Origin: Frateuria edaphi
GTDB taxonomy: Bacteria > Pseudomonadota > Gammaproteobacteria > Xanthomonadales > Rhodanobacteraceae
NCBI RefSeq assembly: GCF_021117405.1
Contig: NZ_CP088251.1
Span: forward strand, 2,790,001-2,854,000
Direction of reading: 5' to 3'
Length of the DNA stretch: 64,000 nucleotides
Shown one piece after another: positions 18,482 through 27,453 of the stretch (positions within the stretch are counted from its first letter, which is position 1; the number at the start of each line of letters is the position of its first letter). The notes beneath the pieces are model-generated. The model had not been told where the DNA came from, ran no database searches, and saw only the letters and a program-made list of their open reading frames with translations. The position numbers and the translations under genes are program-made.

Positions 18482-20056
18482 TTATTCGCCCGCCTCCGCC
18501 TCCTGCCCGCCCAGCGCCTGGCGCATGGTGCGCAGCAACTGCTGGGTGTTGATCGGCTTGTCCACCAGGTAGAGCCGATCCAGCCGGGGCAACTCCTCCA
18601 GATCCGGCGGCGCCTCCGGCCGTGCCAGCAACAGCACCGCCCGGCGATACCCGTGCTCGATCAGGGCCGCCAGCGTGCGCACGCCGGTGAACAGGTTCAT
18701 GTCCGCGTCCATCACGACCAGATCGGGCACGCCGTGCGCCTCGATCCACTGCAGCGCGGCGGTGCCGCTCTGGCTGGCGTGCGGCTGGTATCCGTAGCCG
18801 TCCAGGACATCCACCAGCAACGACAGCGGGCCGGCTTCCTCCACCACCACCAGCACGCGTTCGGCTTCGCCCATCAGGCTTTCACCCTGCTCCTCCTGGG
18901 CCTCCGCTTCGACCTTGGGTTCCTCGATCGGGATGTACAGGTGAAAGGCCGTCCCCTTGCCCGTTTCGCTGTCCAGGCGCATGACGCCGTTGTGGCTGGC
19001 GACTATGCGCTGGCACGAAAGCAGCCCCAGGCCGGTGCCGGTTTCCTTGGTGGTGAAGAACGGCTCGAAGAGGTGTTCGCGCACCTCCGGCGGCATGCCC
19101 GGGCCGGTGTCGGCGACGGTCAGGCGCAGGTAGCGCCCCGCATGCGGCTGCTCCCCGGAAAGAAAGAAATCCTCGGCCAATTCGCACTCGCAGGCCTCGA
19201 TGCGCAGGCTGCCTCCCGACTCGCCCATGGCCTGGATCGCGTTGAGGCAAAGGTTGAGCAGCGCCTGCTGCAGTTCCGTGTGGTTGCCTTCGACGGTGAG
19301 CTCGCGGTCGTCGACCTCCACGTCCATCTTCACCCCGCGCGGCACGCTACCGCGCAGCAACAGACCCAATGCATCCATCAGCGCGCCCACGCGTACCTGC
19401 TCGGCGCGCCGCGCGCCGCGAGCGAAGGAGAGCATCGACTGCACCATCTGCAGTCCGCGCCGGCCACAGTCGCGCACCAGTGTGCCCAGCCGCGCCAGGC
19501 GTGGATCCTCCTGGTAGTCCTGGAGGCTGTCGCCAGCCAGCAGCAGCGGTTGCAGCAGGTTGCGCAGGTCGTGGCTCAAGCCCCCGGCGAGCATGGCCAA
19601 GCTTTCGAAGCGTTGCGCGCGGATCAGTTCGGCCTCGGCGCGACGCTTGGCGCGCAACGCCTCGGCCTCCGCCAGCGCGCGGCGCACGGCGCTGGCCAGG
19701 CGGGTGGGATTCTGCTTGAGGATGTAGTCGGTGGCGCCGTTGCGCAGCGCTTCGACCGCCGCCTCCTCGCCCAGCGTCGCCGAGACGTAGATGAAAGGCA
19801 GGTCCTCGTCGTGCTGGCGCAACAGCTCCAGCGCGCGCTGGCCGGAGAAGCCGGGCAGGCTCAGGTCCGACAGCACGATGTCGGGCTGGAATTCCTCAAG
19901 ACACGCGGTGTAGCCAGCCTCGTCGTCGACCAGGCGCACCTGGTACTCGATGCCATCGGCGTCCAGTTCGGCCTGGATCAACTCGGCATCGATCGGGTCG
20001 TCCTCGACCTGCAGGATGCGGATGGTGGGCAGCGGGCGTGTGGTGGCGTTGGGCAT
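18482..20056 (-). CDS. Cytoplasmic hybrid histidine kinase (REC-HK-REC)
   Basis: This 524-aa soluble protein starts with a receiver domain (acidic pair in QVEDDPID, Asp64 in VLSDLSLPG). It continues with a kinase core with H-box GGLSHDLRNLLQPL (His162) and ATPase motifs LNAIQAMGE, VADTGPGMP and GTGLGLLSCQR, and ends in a second receiver (about residues 400-520, Asp450/452 in VVMDADMN). In the second receiver the usual acidic Asp pair reads VEEAGP, so metal binding may be altered. No membrane segment is present; input probably comes through the N-terminal receiver. It is the third gene of an operon with the kinase and response regulator upstream. Confidence 0.9.
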   Translation of the reverse strand: MPNATTRPLPTIRILQVEDDPIDAELIQAELDADGIEYQVRLVDDEAGYTACLEEFQPDIVLSDLSLPGFSGQRALELLRQHDEDLPFIYVSATLGEEAAVEALRNGATDYILKQNPTRLASAVRRALAEAEALRAKRRAEAELIRAQRFESLAMLAGGLSHDLRNLLQPLLLAGDSLQDYQEDPRLARLGTLVRDCGRRGLQMVQSMLSFARGARRAEQVRVGALMDALGLLLRGSVPRGVKMDVEVDDRELTVEGNHTELQQALLNLCLNAIQAMGESGGSLRIEACECELAEDFFLSGEQPHAGRYLRLTVADTGPGMPPEVREHLFEPFFTTKETGTGLGLLSCQRIVASHNGVMRLDSETGKGTAFHLYIPIEEPKVEAEAQEEQGESLMGEAERVLVVVEEAGPLSLLVDVLDGYGYQPHASQSGTAALQWIEAHGVPDLVVMDADMNLFTGVRTLAALIEHGYRRAVLLLARPEAPPDLEELPRLDRLYLVDKPINTQQLLRTMRQALGGQEAEAGE

Positions 20057-20102
20057 GCAGTCTATTGCGCTCCTGTTTCGTTCCGTCGTCCAGCACCCGA
20101 AG

Positions 20103-20549
20103 TCATTCGTGCTCCGGCAACTGGTTGAGCACGGCCCAGAAGCGGCCCAGCGTCCGCACGGCCTCGAAGAACTGGTCCACGTCCACCGGCTTGATCACGT
20201 AGGCATTCACGCCCAGGTCCCAGCTGCGCGCCAGGTCGCTCTCCTCGCGCGAGGAAGACAGGATCACCACCGGGATCAGGTGCCACCGCTCCTCGCCGCG
20301 CAGCCGGGTCAGGACCTCCAGCCCGTTCATGCGCGGCATCTTGATGTCGAGCAGGATCACCGACGGGTCGACGTCCTCGCGACCCTGCCAGGGGCCGCGG
20401 CACTGCAGGTAGTCCAGGCAGTCGACGCCATCTTCCACGTGCACCACGGGGTTGGCCAGATTGGCTTCGCGCAGCGCGTCCATGGCCATCTCGGCATCGG
20501 CCATGCTGTCCTCGACCAGCAGTACCGGACCCAGGTGACGATTGTTCAT
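20103..20549 (-). CDS. Single-domain response regulator (Rcp1/CheY-like)
   Basis: This 148-aa stand-alone receiver domain has the acidic residues LVEDSMADAE, phospho-acceptor Asp68 in ILLDIKMPRMNG, and Lys in VIKPVDVDQF. There is no output domain, so it must act through protein contacts. It resembles the Rcp1-type regulators that partner phytochrome-like kinases. It overlaps the upstream kinase stop by four bases (ATGA) and precedes the hybrid kinase by 46 bases. A phosphorelay from kinase to this regulator to hybrid kinase is inferred from order only. Confidence 0.92.
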   Translation of the reverse strand: MNNRHLGPVLLVEDSMADAEMAMDALREANLANPVVHVEDGVDCLDYLQCRGPWQGREDVDPSVILLDIKMPRMNGLEVLTRLRGEERWHLIPVVILSSSREESDLARSWDLGVNAYVIKPVDVDQFFEAVRTLGRFWAVLNQLPEHE

Positions 20550-22393
20550 GACGGAAGCCTCGTGGTGCGCGCTTCGGCCAGTTCGGTGGCCGGCAGCGAA
20601 AAATGGAAGCTCGCACCGCGTTCCGGTTCGGCCTCGGCCCAGACTCGGCCGCCATGGCGCGCGACGATGCGGCGCACGTTGGCCAGCCCGATGCCGTTGC
20701 CGGGAAACTCGGAGGCGCGGTGCAGGCGCTGGAACACGCCGAACAGCTTGCCGGCGTATTCCATATTGAACCCCGCGCCGTTGTCGGCCACCGTGAAGAC
20801 ATATTCACCGTCGCGGTCACGGTTCACGTTGATGGCGATCTGCGCCACCTCGCGCCGGCCGGTGTACTTGACCGCGTTGCCGATCAGGTTCTGCCACACG
20901 GTGCGCAGCATGTTCTCGTCGCCGATCACGATCGGCAGCGGGCCGATGCTCCACTCGATGCGCCGCTCGCCTGCCTCCGACTCGGCCAGTGCACGCGCCT
21001 CGTCGACCAGCGACTGCGTATCCACGGCCTGCAACCTGAGCGCGCCGCGCCCCAGGCGCGAGAACACCAGCAGGTCGTCGATCAGCTGCGCCATGCGCGT
21101 GGCAGAGGTGGAGATGACGTCCAGATAATGGGCGGAGGTCTCGTCCAGGTGTTCGACCAGGTGCCGCTTGAGCTTGCCGGTGAAGCCGGCGATGTGGCGC
21201 AGCGGCGCGCGCAGGTCGTGCGAGACGGAATAGCTGAAGGCCTCCAGCTCGCGGTTGACGTCGGAAATCTGCGCCACCTTGCCTTCGAGCTGGCGGTTGA
21301 GCTCCTTCACCTGCTGCTCGACCAGCGCGCGCGCGGTGACGTCGCTGACAGTGAGCAGCAGCACCGGCGGTTCGCCCTCGTGCTGTTGCAGGCGCCGCGC
21401 GTTGACCATGACGTGGCGATCGATCCCGCCGACGGTGCGCTGGACCAGCTCGTAGTCCCACAGCTCGCGATCGTGCAGCATCACGTCGCGCAGGCGCTGC
21501 AGCAGCGCGCCGTCGGTCCAGGCGCCCTCGCCCACCTCCTGCAGCGGGCGCAACTCGCGCTGGTCCTCCTGCGGCAGGCCATACAACTCGCTGAAGGCGG
21601 TGTTGACCAGCAACGTGCACAGCTGCGCGTTGAGCAGGGCGATCGGCTCGCGCACCGCCTGCAGGATCATCTGCGCGCGGCGCACCGCCTGGCTCTCGCG
21701 CGTCTCGGCGCGCATGCGGCGGGCGATCTGGCGTTCGGACACGAGCACGATGATCGACAGCAGCACGATCTGCGCGATCGAGGTGATTCCCAGCACCAGC
21801 GCACTTTCGAACGCGCTGCGCCGCGCGTGCGCGCGACGCTCCATCAGCACGGTGCCCTCGTTGCGCACGACCGTATCGATCTGATCGTCCATCGGAAACA
21901 ACGTGCCGGCATCGTGCAGCGCCGCCACCGCGCCGGCGCGATCGCCGTGCTGGATACGCGCCAGCGCCTGTTCGAGCAGCGCCAGGCGGCCGTTGACCAC
22001 GTTGCCCAGCGCGCCGATCGCGGCCTGCTGGGTCGGGTTGTCGCGCGTCATGTCGCTCAGCTGGCCGAGCAGCGCGGGCACGTCGTTGCCGGCCTGGTGC
22101 GCCCTGTCGACCAGGCTGGGTTCCCTGGCGCCCTCCAGCAGGCGGAATATCGCCGCCTCGCTGCTGCGGGTGACATAGGCGATCCGGTAGGTGAGCGACT
22201 TGACCTCGGAGGAGTGCGTGACCAGCTGGCCCGCTTCCATCGCGTCCTCGTGGCTGGTGCGCGTGGCCAGGTACGGCAGCAGCACGATCACCAGCACCGC
22301 GCACAGCAGCCCGACCATGCGCCACCGCGGCACGCGCCAGCGGTGCAGGCCGCGGCGAAGCTCGGGCAGCAGGGCGCGATGGCGGCTGGGCAT
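20546..22393 (-). CDS. Membrane sensor histidine kinase with CHASE3-like sensor
   Basis: This 615-aa protein has TM1 at about residues 27-43, a periplasmic helical CHASE3-like domain (45-197) and TM2 at 198-218. A PAS domain (about 236-355), a short coiled coil and a HisKA domain follow (FSYSVSHDLRAPLRHIAGF, His392). The HATPase domain carries NLIGNAVKYTGR, VADNGAGFN and GNGIGLANVRR. The kinase core is of the phytochrome-like type that usually signals to CheY-like regulators, and such a regulator follows with an ATGA overlap. The ligand is not deducible. Confidence 0.92.
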   Translation of the reverse strand: MPSRHRALLPELRRGLHRWRVPRWRMVGLLCAVLVIVLLPYLATRTSHEDAMEAGQLVTHSSEVKSLTYRIAYVTRSSEAAIFRLLEGAREPSLVDRAHQAGNDVPALLGQLSDMTRDNPTQQAAIGALGNVVNGRLALLEQALARIQHGDRAGAVAALHDAGTLFPMDDQIDTVVRNEGTVLMERRAHARRSAFESALVLGITSIAQIVLLSIIVLVSERQIARRMRAETRESQAVRRAQMILQAVREPIALLNAQLCTLLVNTAFSELYGLPQEDQRELRPLQEVGEGAWTDGALLQRLRDVMLHDRELWDYELVQRTVGGIDRHVMVNARRLQQHEGEPPVLLLTVSDVTARALVEQQVKELNRQLEGKVAQISDVNRELEAFSYSVSHDLRAPLRHIAGFTGKLKRHLVEHLDETSAHYLDVISTSATRMAQLIDDLLVFSRLGRGALRLQAVDTQSLVDEARALAESEAGERRIEWSIGPLPIVIGDENMLRTVWQNLIGNAVKYTGRREVAQIAINVNRDRDGEYVFTVADNGAGFNMEYAGKLFGVFQRLHRASEFPGNGIGLANVRRIVARHGGRVWAEAEPERGASFHFSLPATELAEARTTRLPS

Positions 22394-22562
22394 GCGGGAG
22401 GCTTCCTCACGGCGCGTCGACCAGGCGCAGCTTACGTCCTGTCGCCCCCGGCCGGTAAACGTGTAATGAAAGCCTACGGCGCGTTAGGGCCGGGTGATGG
22501 CGGACTCCGGCGTAATTGCCGGCATGGCGTGGCCCGATCCCCCGTACCGGGGGTTCAGGCGG

Positions 22563-22599
22563 CCCCCTCTCCCTGCGGGGAGAGGGTTGCGGTGAGGGG
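22563..22599. repeat. CTCTCCC/GGGAGAG palindrome with GGTGAGGGG tail
   Basis: CCCCCTCTCCCTGCGGGGAG, then AGGGTTGCGGTGAGGGG, is a full-length family member with the 3' tail seen again at 50939. It lies in the 257-bp gap (22394-22650) between the GH92 stop and the sensor-kinase start. Nothing else was recognised in that gap. Confidence 0.75.
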
Positions 22600-22650
22600 T
22601 CGCACTGGCCTTGAAACAGCCTGCGGGCACGCGCCCGGCCGGAAGCGATC

Positions 22651-24918
22651 TCACGGGCGCGCCGGCTCGGCCTGCATGCGGAAATGCAGTTCCCCGCCGG
22701 CAAGGATCTGCCCGTGGCGCAGGAAGGGCTTGCCCAGCGGCTTGCCGTTCAACGTGACCTCGCCGACGTAGGGATGCGCGTCGTCCAGCGGCGCGGCGCT
22801 GACGGTGAAGACCTTGCCGTTGGTCAGGTGCAGCGTGGCCCGTTCGACGAACGGCCGGCCGATCGCGTACACGTCGCTCGCCGGTGTCACCGGATAGAAG
22901 CCCAGCGCGGTGAACACGTACCAGGCCGACATCTGGCCCAGGTCGTCGTTGCCCGAGAGCCCGTCCGGACGCGCCGCGTACTGGCTGTCCATGATCTGCT
23001 TGAGCCGCTGCTGCGTCTTCCACGGCGCGCCGGCGTAGTCGTACAGGTAGGCGATGTGGTGGCTGGGTTCGTTGCCGTGGGCGTACCAGCCGATCAGTCC
23101 GGTGATGTCCTCCACGTGCTTGAAGTGCGCCGGGTCCACTTTGGCGTCGAACAGCGCGTCCAGTTTCGCCACGAACTTCGCGTTGCCGCCCATCGCCCCG
23201 ATCAGTCCCGGCACGTCTTGCGGCACGTACCACGAATACTGCCAGGCGTTGCCTTCGGTGAAGTCGCTGCCGTAACCGGCGGCCGTGGGATCGAACGGTT
23301 CGCGGAACTTGCCGTCGGCGAGGCGCGCGCGCATGAAGCCGGTCCCGGGATCCCAGGCGTTCTTCCAGTTGCCGGCGCGTTTGCCGAAGGTGGCGGCGAC
23401 ATCGTCCCGCCCCATCGCCCGGGCCATCTGCGCCAGCGACCAGTCGTCGTAGGCGTATTCGAGCGTCTTGGAGGCGCCCTCGGGCTCGCGGTCGATCGGC
23501 ACGTAGCCGAGTTTCATGTAGTCGGCCAGGTCGCCATAGGGGGCGTAGGTGGCGCTTGCGACCATGGCGTCCAAGGCTTTGCCCGCATCGAAGCCGCGCA
23601 CGCCCTTGATGTACGCGTCGGCGATCACCGGCACGGCGTGGTAACCGATCATGCACCAGGTCTCCAGGCCCTGGTACGCCCACACCGGCAGGATGCCGAA
23701 CGGGCTGGCCTCGCGCGCTGCGATGAGGGAGCGGACGAAGTCGCTGCTGCGCTCGGGAGCGAGCAGCACCATGAGCGGCTGCTGCGCGCGGTAGACGTCC
23801 CACAAGGACCAGGTCGAGTAGAAGTCGTAGCCCCTGGCCTGGTGTACCGCGTGGTCGGGGCCGCGGTACTGGCCGTTGGCGTCCATGCTCAGCGTGGGCG
23901 AGAGCATCGCGTGGTAGAGCGCGGTGTAGAACTGCTTGCGCACGGTTGCCGGTGCGTCGACATCGACCACCGCCAGCGCCTTGTCCCAGGCGGCCTTCGC
24001 CTGCGCGCGGCGGGCATCGAAGTCCCAGCCCTTGCCGTCCGCGTCCAGGTTGGCAACCGCGTTGGCGGCGCTGACCGGCGAGATCGCCACCTTCACTTCC
24101 AGCGGCTTGACCAGCGAGCCGAAGTCGAACACGCCGACCAGCGCGCGGCCGCTCTGCGCGTCGTGGTCCACAGGCTGGTTGCCCGGTCCCTTGAAGCCCT
24201 TGTAGGCGACATCGTTCTCGCGGTCGTACAGCGTGCGCGCGGTGACCGGCTGGTTGAAGCGCATGGCGAAGCACAGTTCCCGCCCCGGCGCCCAGCCGCG
24301 CGTGGTTCGGCAGCCGGTCACGGTGCCGTCGTCGGCCACCTGCACGTTCGACCACAGCACCTTGCCCGGGTAGTCGTAGATGCTGGGGCGCAGGTCCAGC
24401 AGCAGGTGCGCGCTCTTGCCCGCGGGGAAGGTATAGCGATGCCAACCCACGCGGCGCCCTGCGGTGAGCTCGGCGCGGATGCCGTAGTCGGCCAGGGTCA
24501 CGGCGTAATAGCCGGCCTGCTCGACCTCGGTGGCATGGTCGAAGCGCGAGCGGTAGCCGCTGCCGGGCCTGGCCGGGTCGCCCGGTTCCAGCTTCACCTC
24601 GCCGGCGATCGGCATCACCAGCACGTCGCCCAGGTCCGAGTGCCCGGAACCGGAGAAGTGCGTATGCGAGAAGCCCAGGATGCTGCCGTCGCCGTACTGG
24701 TAGCCGGCGGCCCATTTGTAGGCGTGCTTGAAATCCGGCATCGCCGTGTCGGGCGACAGCTGGATCATGCCGAAGGGCACCGTGGCGCCGGGAAAGGTGT
24801 GGCCGTCGCCGCCGGTGCCGATGCGCGGATCGACGTCGCCCGCATGGCCGGTGGCGGCGAGCGCGACGCCGGGCGAGAGGGCCAGGGCGAAAACGAGGCG
24901 GGACAGGCGAAGGGCCAT
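22651..24918 (-). CDS. Secreted GH92 alpha-mannosidase (Sec route)
   Basis: This 755-aa protein has a Sec signal peptide (about residues 1-21, ending GVALA) and the complete GH92 fold. Family landmarks are VDPRIGTGGDGHTFPGATVP, ILGFSHTHFSGSGHSDLGD, STWSLWDVYRAQ, ASKTLEYAYDDW, HGNEPSHHIAYLYDYAG and GNDDLGQMSAWYVF. These include the conserved acidic residues. GH92 enzymes are Ca2+-dependent inverting exo-alpha-mannosidases, mostly alpha-1,2 or alpha-1,3. The linkage preference cannot be read here. The ATG at 24918 (GGAG upstream) begins the signal peptide. It is divergent from the LacI gene, with an operator 14 bases before its start. Confidence 0.95.
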   Translation of the reverse strand: MALRLSRLVFALALSPGVALAATGHAGDVDPRIGTGGDGHTFPGATVPFGMIQLSPDTAMPDFKHAYKWAAGYQYGDGSILGFSHTHFSGSGHSDLGDVLVMPIAGEVKLEPGDPARPGSGYRSRFDHATEVEQAGYYAVTLADYGIRAELTAGRRVGWHRYTFPAGKSAHLLLDLRPSIYDYPGKVLWSNVQVADDGTVTGCRTTRGWAPGRELCFAMRFNQPVTARTLYDRENDVAYKGFKGPGNQPVDHDAQSGRALVGVFDFGSLVKPLEVKVAISPVSAANAVANLDADGKGWDFDARRAQAKAAWDKALAVVDVDAPATVRKQFYTALYHAMLSPTLSMDANGQYRGPDHAVHQARGYDFYSTWSLWDVYRAQQPLMVLLAPERSSDFVRSLIAAREASPFGILPVWAYQGLETWCMIGYHAVPVIADAYIKGVRGFDAGKALDAMVASATYAPYGDLADYMKLGYVPIDREPEGASKTLEYAYDDWSLAQMARAMGRDDVAATFGKRAGNWKNAWDPGTGFMRARLADGKFREPFDPTAAGYGSDFTEGNAWQYSWYVPQDVPGLIGAMGGNAKFVAKLDALFDAKVDPAHFKHVEDITGLIGWYAHGNEPSHHIAYLYDYAGAPWKTQQRLKQIMDSQYAARPDGLSGNDDLGQMSAWYVFTALGFYPVTPASDVYAIGRPFVERATLHLTNGKVFTVSAAPLDDAHPYVGEVTLNGKPLGKPFLRHGQILAGGELHFRMQAEPARP

Positions 24919-24931
24919 CTGAAAGGCTCCG

Positions 24932-24947
24932 TTTGGATCGTTCCAAA
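24932..24947. promoter_or_regulatory. LacI-family operator O1 (GH92 side)
   Basis: TTTGGATCGTTCCAAA is an imperfect palindrome (arms TTTGGA/TCCAAA) 14 bases upstream of the GH92 ATG. It is identical to a second copy at 25022-25037, exactly 90 bases away. Its position fits repression of the GH92 promoter by the adjacent LacI-type regulator (inferred). Confidence 0.85.
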
Positions 24948-25021
24948 TGCCAACGCTAACAGCGCGCGCCGCGCGGCGCATGTTGCGCTGCGTGAAGCCG
25001 CTGGTGTCATGATCGGCTAGA

Positions 25022-25037
25022 TTTGGATCGTTCCAAA
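25022..25037. promoter_or_regulatory. LacI-family operator O2 (LacI side)
   Basis: This second exact copy of TTTGGATCGTTCCAAA lies 23 bases before the LacI ATG at 25061. It is well placed for autoregulation of the lacI-fucP-pfkB-AGE operon. The paired sites would allow DNA looping across the divergent promoter region. Confidence 0.85.
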
Positions 25038-25060
25038 CCGCTTATCCCACCGGGTGCCCA

Positions 25061-26110
25061 ATGGACAGCAACACCCCACTCGGCCGCAAGGTCACCGTGA
25101 GCGACATCGCCGCCGGCTGCGGCGTCTCGCGCGCGACCGTCTCACTGGTGCTGCGTGGCAGCCCGCTGGTCAACAAGGACACCCGTGCGCGCGTCGAAGA
25201 GGAACTGCGCAGGCAGGGCTACGTCTACAACCGCGCCGCCGCCAACCTGCGCCGGCGCACGTCCTCGTCGATCGCGCTGGTCATCAACGAACTGGCCAAC
25301 CCGTTCTTCGCCGAATTCGCCGCGGGCGTGGACGACGTGGTCGGCGAGGCAGGCATGGTCACCCTGCTCGGCTCGTCCAGCGAATCGCCCAAGCGCGAGC
25401 AGGCGGTGCTCGGCTCGCTGATCGAACACGGACCGGGCGGCATCATCCTCTCGCCCGCCGAGGGCAGCGACGCCAGCCAGGTGCTGGCCGCGGTCGGCGC
25501 GCGCACGCCGCTGCTGGTGTTCAACCGCGAGCTCACCGGCGAACAGCCCGAATACGCGCATTGGGATTCACTGGCACTGGACAACCAGCAGGGCGCGCGC
25601 GAGGCCACCGCGCATCTGGTCGAGCAAGGTCACCGGCGCATCGCCTTTTTCGGCGGCCACGGGGACTCCTCGTCGTGCCGCCAGCGCCGCATCGGCTATC
25701 GCGAGGCGATGAAGGCCGCCAAATTGCCGGTGGACTCGCACTGGGAAGTCGAATGCCTGCCCACGCGCCTGGATGCGGCCCGCTGCGCCGAGGCGCTGTT
25801 CGCGGCCGGGCCGGCGCCCACCGCGGCGGTCTGCTACAACGACGCAGTGGCGCTGGGCCTGATGCACGGACTGGTCGAACGCGGGCTCACGCCGGGACGC
25901 GACTTCGCCCTCACCGGCTTCGACGACATCGCCGAAGCCGCGCTTGCCACCCCTTCACTTACCACCCTCGCCGCCGCGCCGCGCGCACGCGGTCGCCAGG
26001 CCGCGCAGATGCTGCTCGAACGCCTGCGCGACCCCGAAGCCGAAACGCGGCGCATCGTCGCCCCCGTACGCCTGGTGATCCGCGCCAGCAGTTGCCCGCC
26101 CACCGCCTGA
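25061..26110 (+). CDS. LacI-family transcriptional regulator of the mannose locus
   Basis: This 349-aa protein has an N-terminal HTH and hinge (VTVSDIAAGCGVSRATVSLV, then YNRAAANLRRRTSSSIAL). A periplasmic-binding-protein-like effector domain follows (VINELANPFFAEFAAGVDD, RRIAFFGGHGD, FALTGFDDIAEAALATPSLT). It is predicted to bind the two TTTGGATCGTTCCAAA sites in its upstream region and release them with a sugar effector, probably mannose or a metabolite of it. The effector is inferred from the neighbours. It is the first gene of a tight operon; the transporter gene starts 20 bases after its stop. Confidence 0.93.
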   Translation: MDSNTPLGRKVTVSDIAAGCGVSRATVSLVLRGSPLVNKDTRARVEEELRRQGYVYNRAAANLRRRTSSSIALVINELANPFFAEFAAGVDDVVGEAGMVTLLGSSSESPKREQAVLGSLIEHGPGGIILSPAEGSDASQVLAAVGARTPLLVFNRELTGEQPEYAHWDSLALDNQQGAREATAHLVEQGHRRIAFFGGHGDSSSCRQRRIGYREAMKAAKLPVDSHWEVECLPTRLDAARCAEALFAAGPAPTAAVCYNDAVALGLMHGLVERGLTPGRDFALTGFDDIAEAALATPSLTTLAAAPRARGRQAAQMLLERLRDPEAETRRIVAPVRLVIRASSCPPTA

Positions 26111-26130
26111 CCAGGACTTAAGGAGTCCCC

Positions 26131-27453
26131 ATGGCCATCATGCAAGCTCCCAACCGGTCGCCCGCCGCTCCCGCCGACAGTTCGCGCGAGCGCTACACCC
26201 ACTATCCCGCGGCGCTCGCGGTGGTCACCACGATCTTCTTCATGTGGGGCTTCCTGACCTGCCTCAACGACATTCTCATTCCGCACCTGAAGGCGCTGTT
26301 CGAACTGAACTACAAGCAGGCGATGCTGGTGCAGTTCACCTTCTTCGGCGCGTACTTCCTGATGTCGCTGCCCGCCGGGCGGCTGGTGGCACACCTGGGA
26401 TACAAGCTCGGCATCGTCGCGGGCCTGGCGATCGCCGGCGTGGGCGCCGCCGGCTTCTGGCCGGCCGCGGGGCTGCATTCCTACCCGGCCTTCCTCGGCG
26501 CGCTGTTCGTGCTCGCCACCGGCATCACGGTGCTGCAGGTGGCCGCCAATCCCTACGTGGCGCTGCTCGGGCCCGAGCGCACCAGCTCCAGCCGGCTCAC
26601 GCTGGCGCAGGCGCTCAATTCCTTCGGCACCTTCCTCGCACCCCATTTCGGCGGGCTGCTGATCCTGTCAGTGGCGGTGAAGAGTTCGCTGGAAGTCACC
26701 CAGCTCTCGCCCGCCGAGCAGCTGGTCTACCGGGCGCAGGAAGCGCAGGCCGTGCAAGGGCCCTACCTGGGCCTGGCTATCGCGCTGTTCGTGCTGGCGG
26801 TGCTGGTGTACCTGTTCCGCCTGCCCACGCTGGAGGAGGCCACCGAACAGGCCGACCGCGGGCACCACACGCTGCTCGATGCGCTGCGCATCCCGCACGT
26901 CCTGTTCGGCGTGATCGCGATCTTCTGCTATGTGGGCGCGGAGGTGGCCATCGGCAGCTTCATGGTCAACTACCTGTCGCTGCCGCAGATCGGCAACATG
27001 CACGAGACCACCGCCGCGACCTACGTGTCCTACTACTGGCTGGGCGCGATGATCGGCCGCTTCGCCGGTTCCTGGCTGATGACCCGCTACTCGCCGCGCG
27101 CGCTGCTGGCCTTGTTCGCCGCGATCAACATCGCGCTGCTGGCGGTCACCATGAGCACCGCCGGCATGACCGCCACCTGGAGCATCGTGGCGATCGGCCT
27201 GTTCAACTCGATCATGTTCCCGACCATCTTCACGCTGGGCATCGAGCGGCTCGGACCCCTGACCGAGAAGGCTTCGAGCCTGCTGATCATGGCCATCGTC
27301 GGCGGCGCGGTGATTCCGTTCGCGCAGGGCGCGCTGGCCGACGCGATCGGCGTGCAGGCCGCCTTCATCCTGCCCGTCGTGTGCTACGCCTACATCGTGT
27401 TCTACGGCCTGCGCGGTTCGCGCATCGCCGGTGCGTCGCTGGAGGGTCGATGA
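26131..27453 (+). CDS. FucP-type sugar/H+ symporter (MFS)
   Basis: This 440-aa polytopic protein has about twelve membrane helices. It carries the FucP-family segment MWGFLTCLNDILIPHLK with the conserved Asp in helix 1, QVAANPYVALLGPE, and SRLTLAQALNSFGTFLAPHFG. This family takes up fucose, glucose, galactose or mannose with protons across the inner membrane. In this operon the likely substrate is mannose (inference). TTAAGGAGT precedes the ATG. Its stop overlaps the next start by four bases (ATGA at 27450), which indicates translational coupling. Confidence 0.92.
   Translation: MAIMQAPNRSPAAPADSSRERYTHYPAALAVVTTIFFMWGFLTCLNDILIPHLKALFELNYKQAMLVQFTFFGAYFLMSLPAGRLVAHLGYKLGIVAGLAIAGVGAAGFWPAAGLHSYPAFLGALFVLATGITVLQVAANPYVALLGPERTSSSRLTLAQALNSFGTFLAPHFGGLLILSVAVKSSLEVTQLSPAEQLVYRAQEAQAVQGPYLGLAIALFVLAVLVYLFRLPTLEEATEQADRGHHTLLDALRIPHVLFGVIAIFCYVGAEVAIGSFMVNYLSLPQIGNMHETTAATYVSYYWLGAMIGRFAGSWLMTRYSPRALLALFAAINIALLAVTMSTAGMTATWSIVAIGLFNSIMFPTIFTLGIERLGPLTEKASSLLIMAIVGGAVIPFAQGALADAIGVQAAFILPVVCYAYIVFYGLRGSRIAGASLEGR

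Noticed and set aside
20603-22771. Long + strand frame opposite the CHASE3 sensor kinase
   Set aside because: Composition is typical of antisense GC-bias shadow, with no recognisable domain, and the kinase on the other strand is certain.
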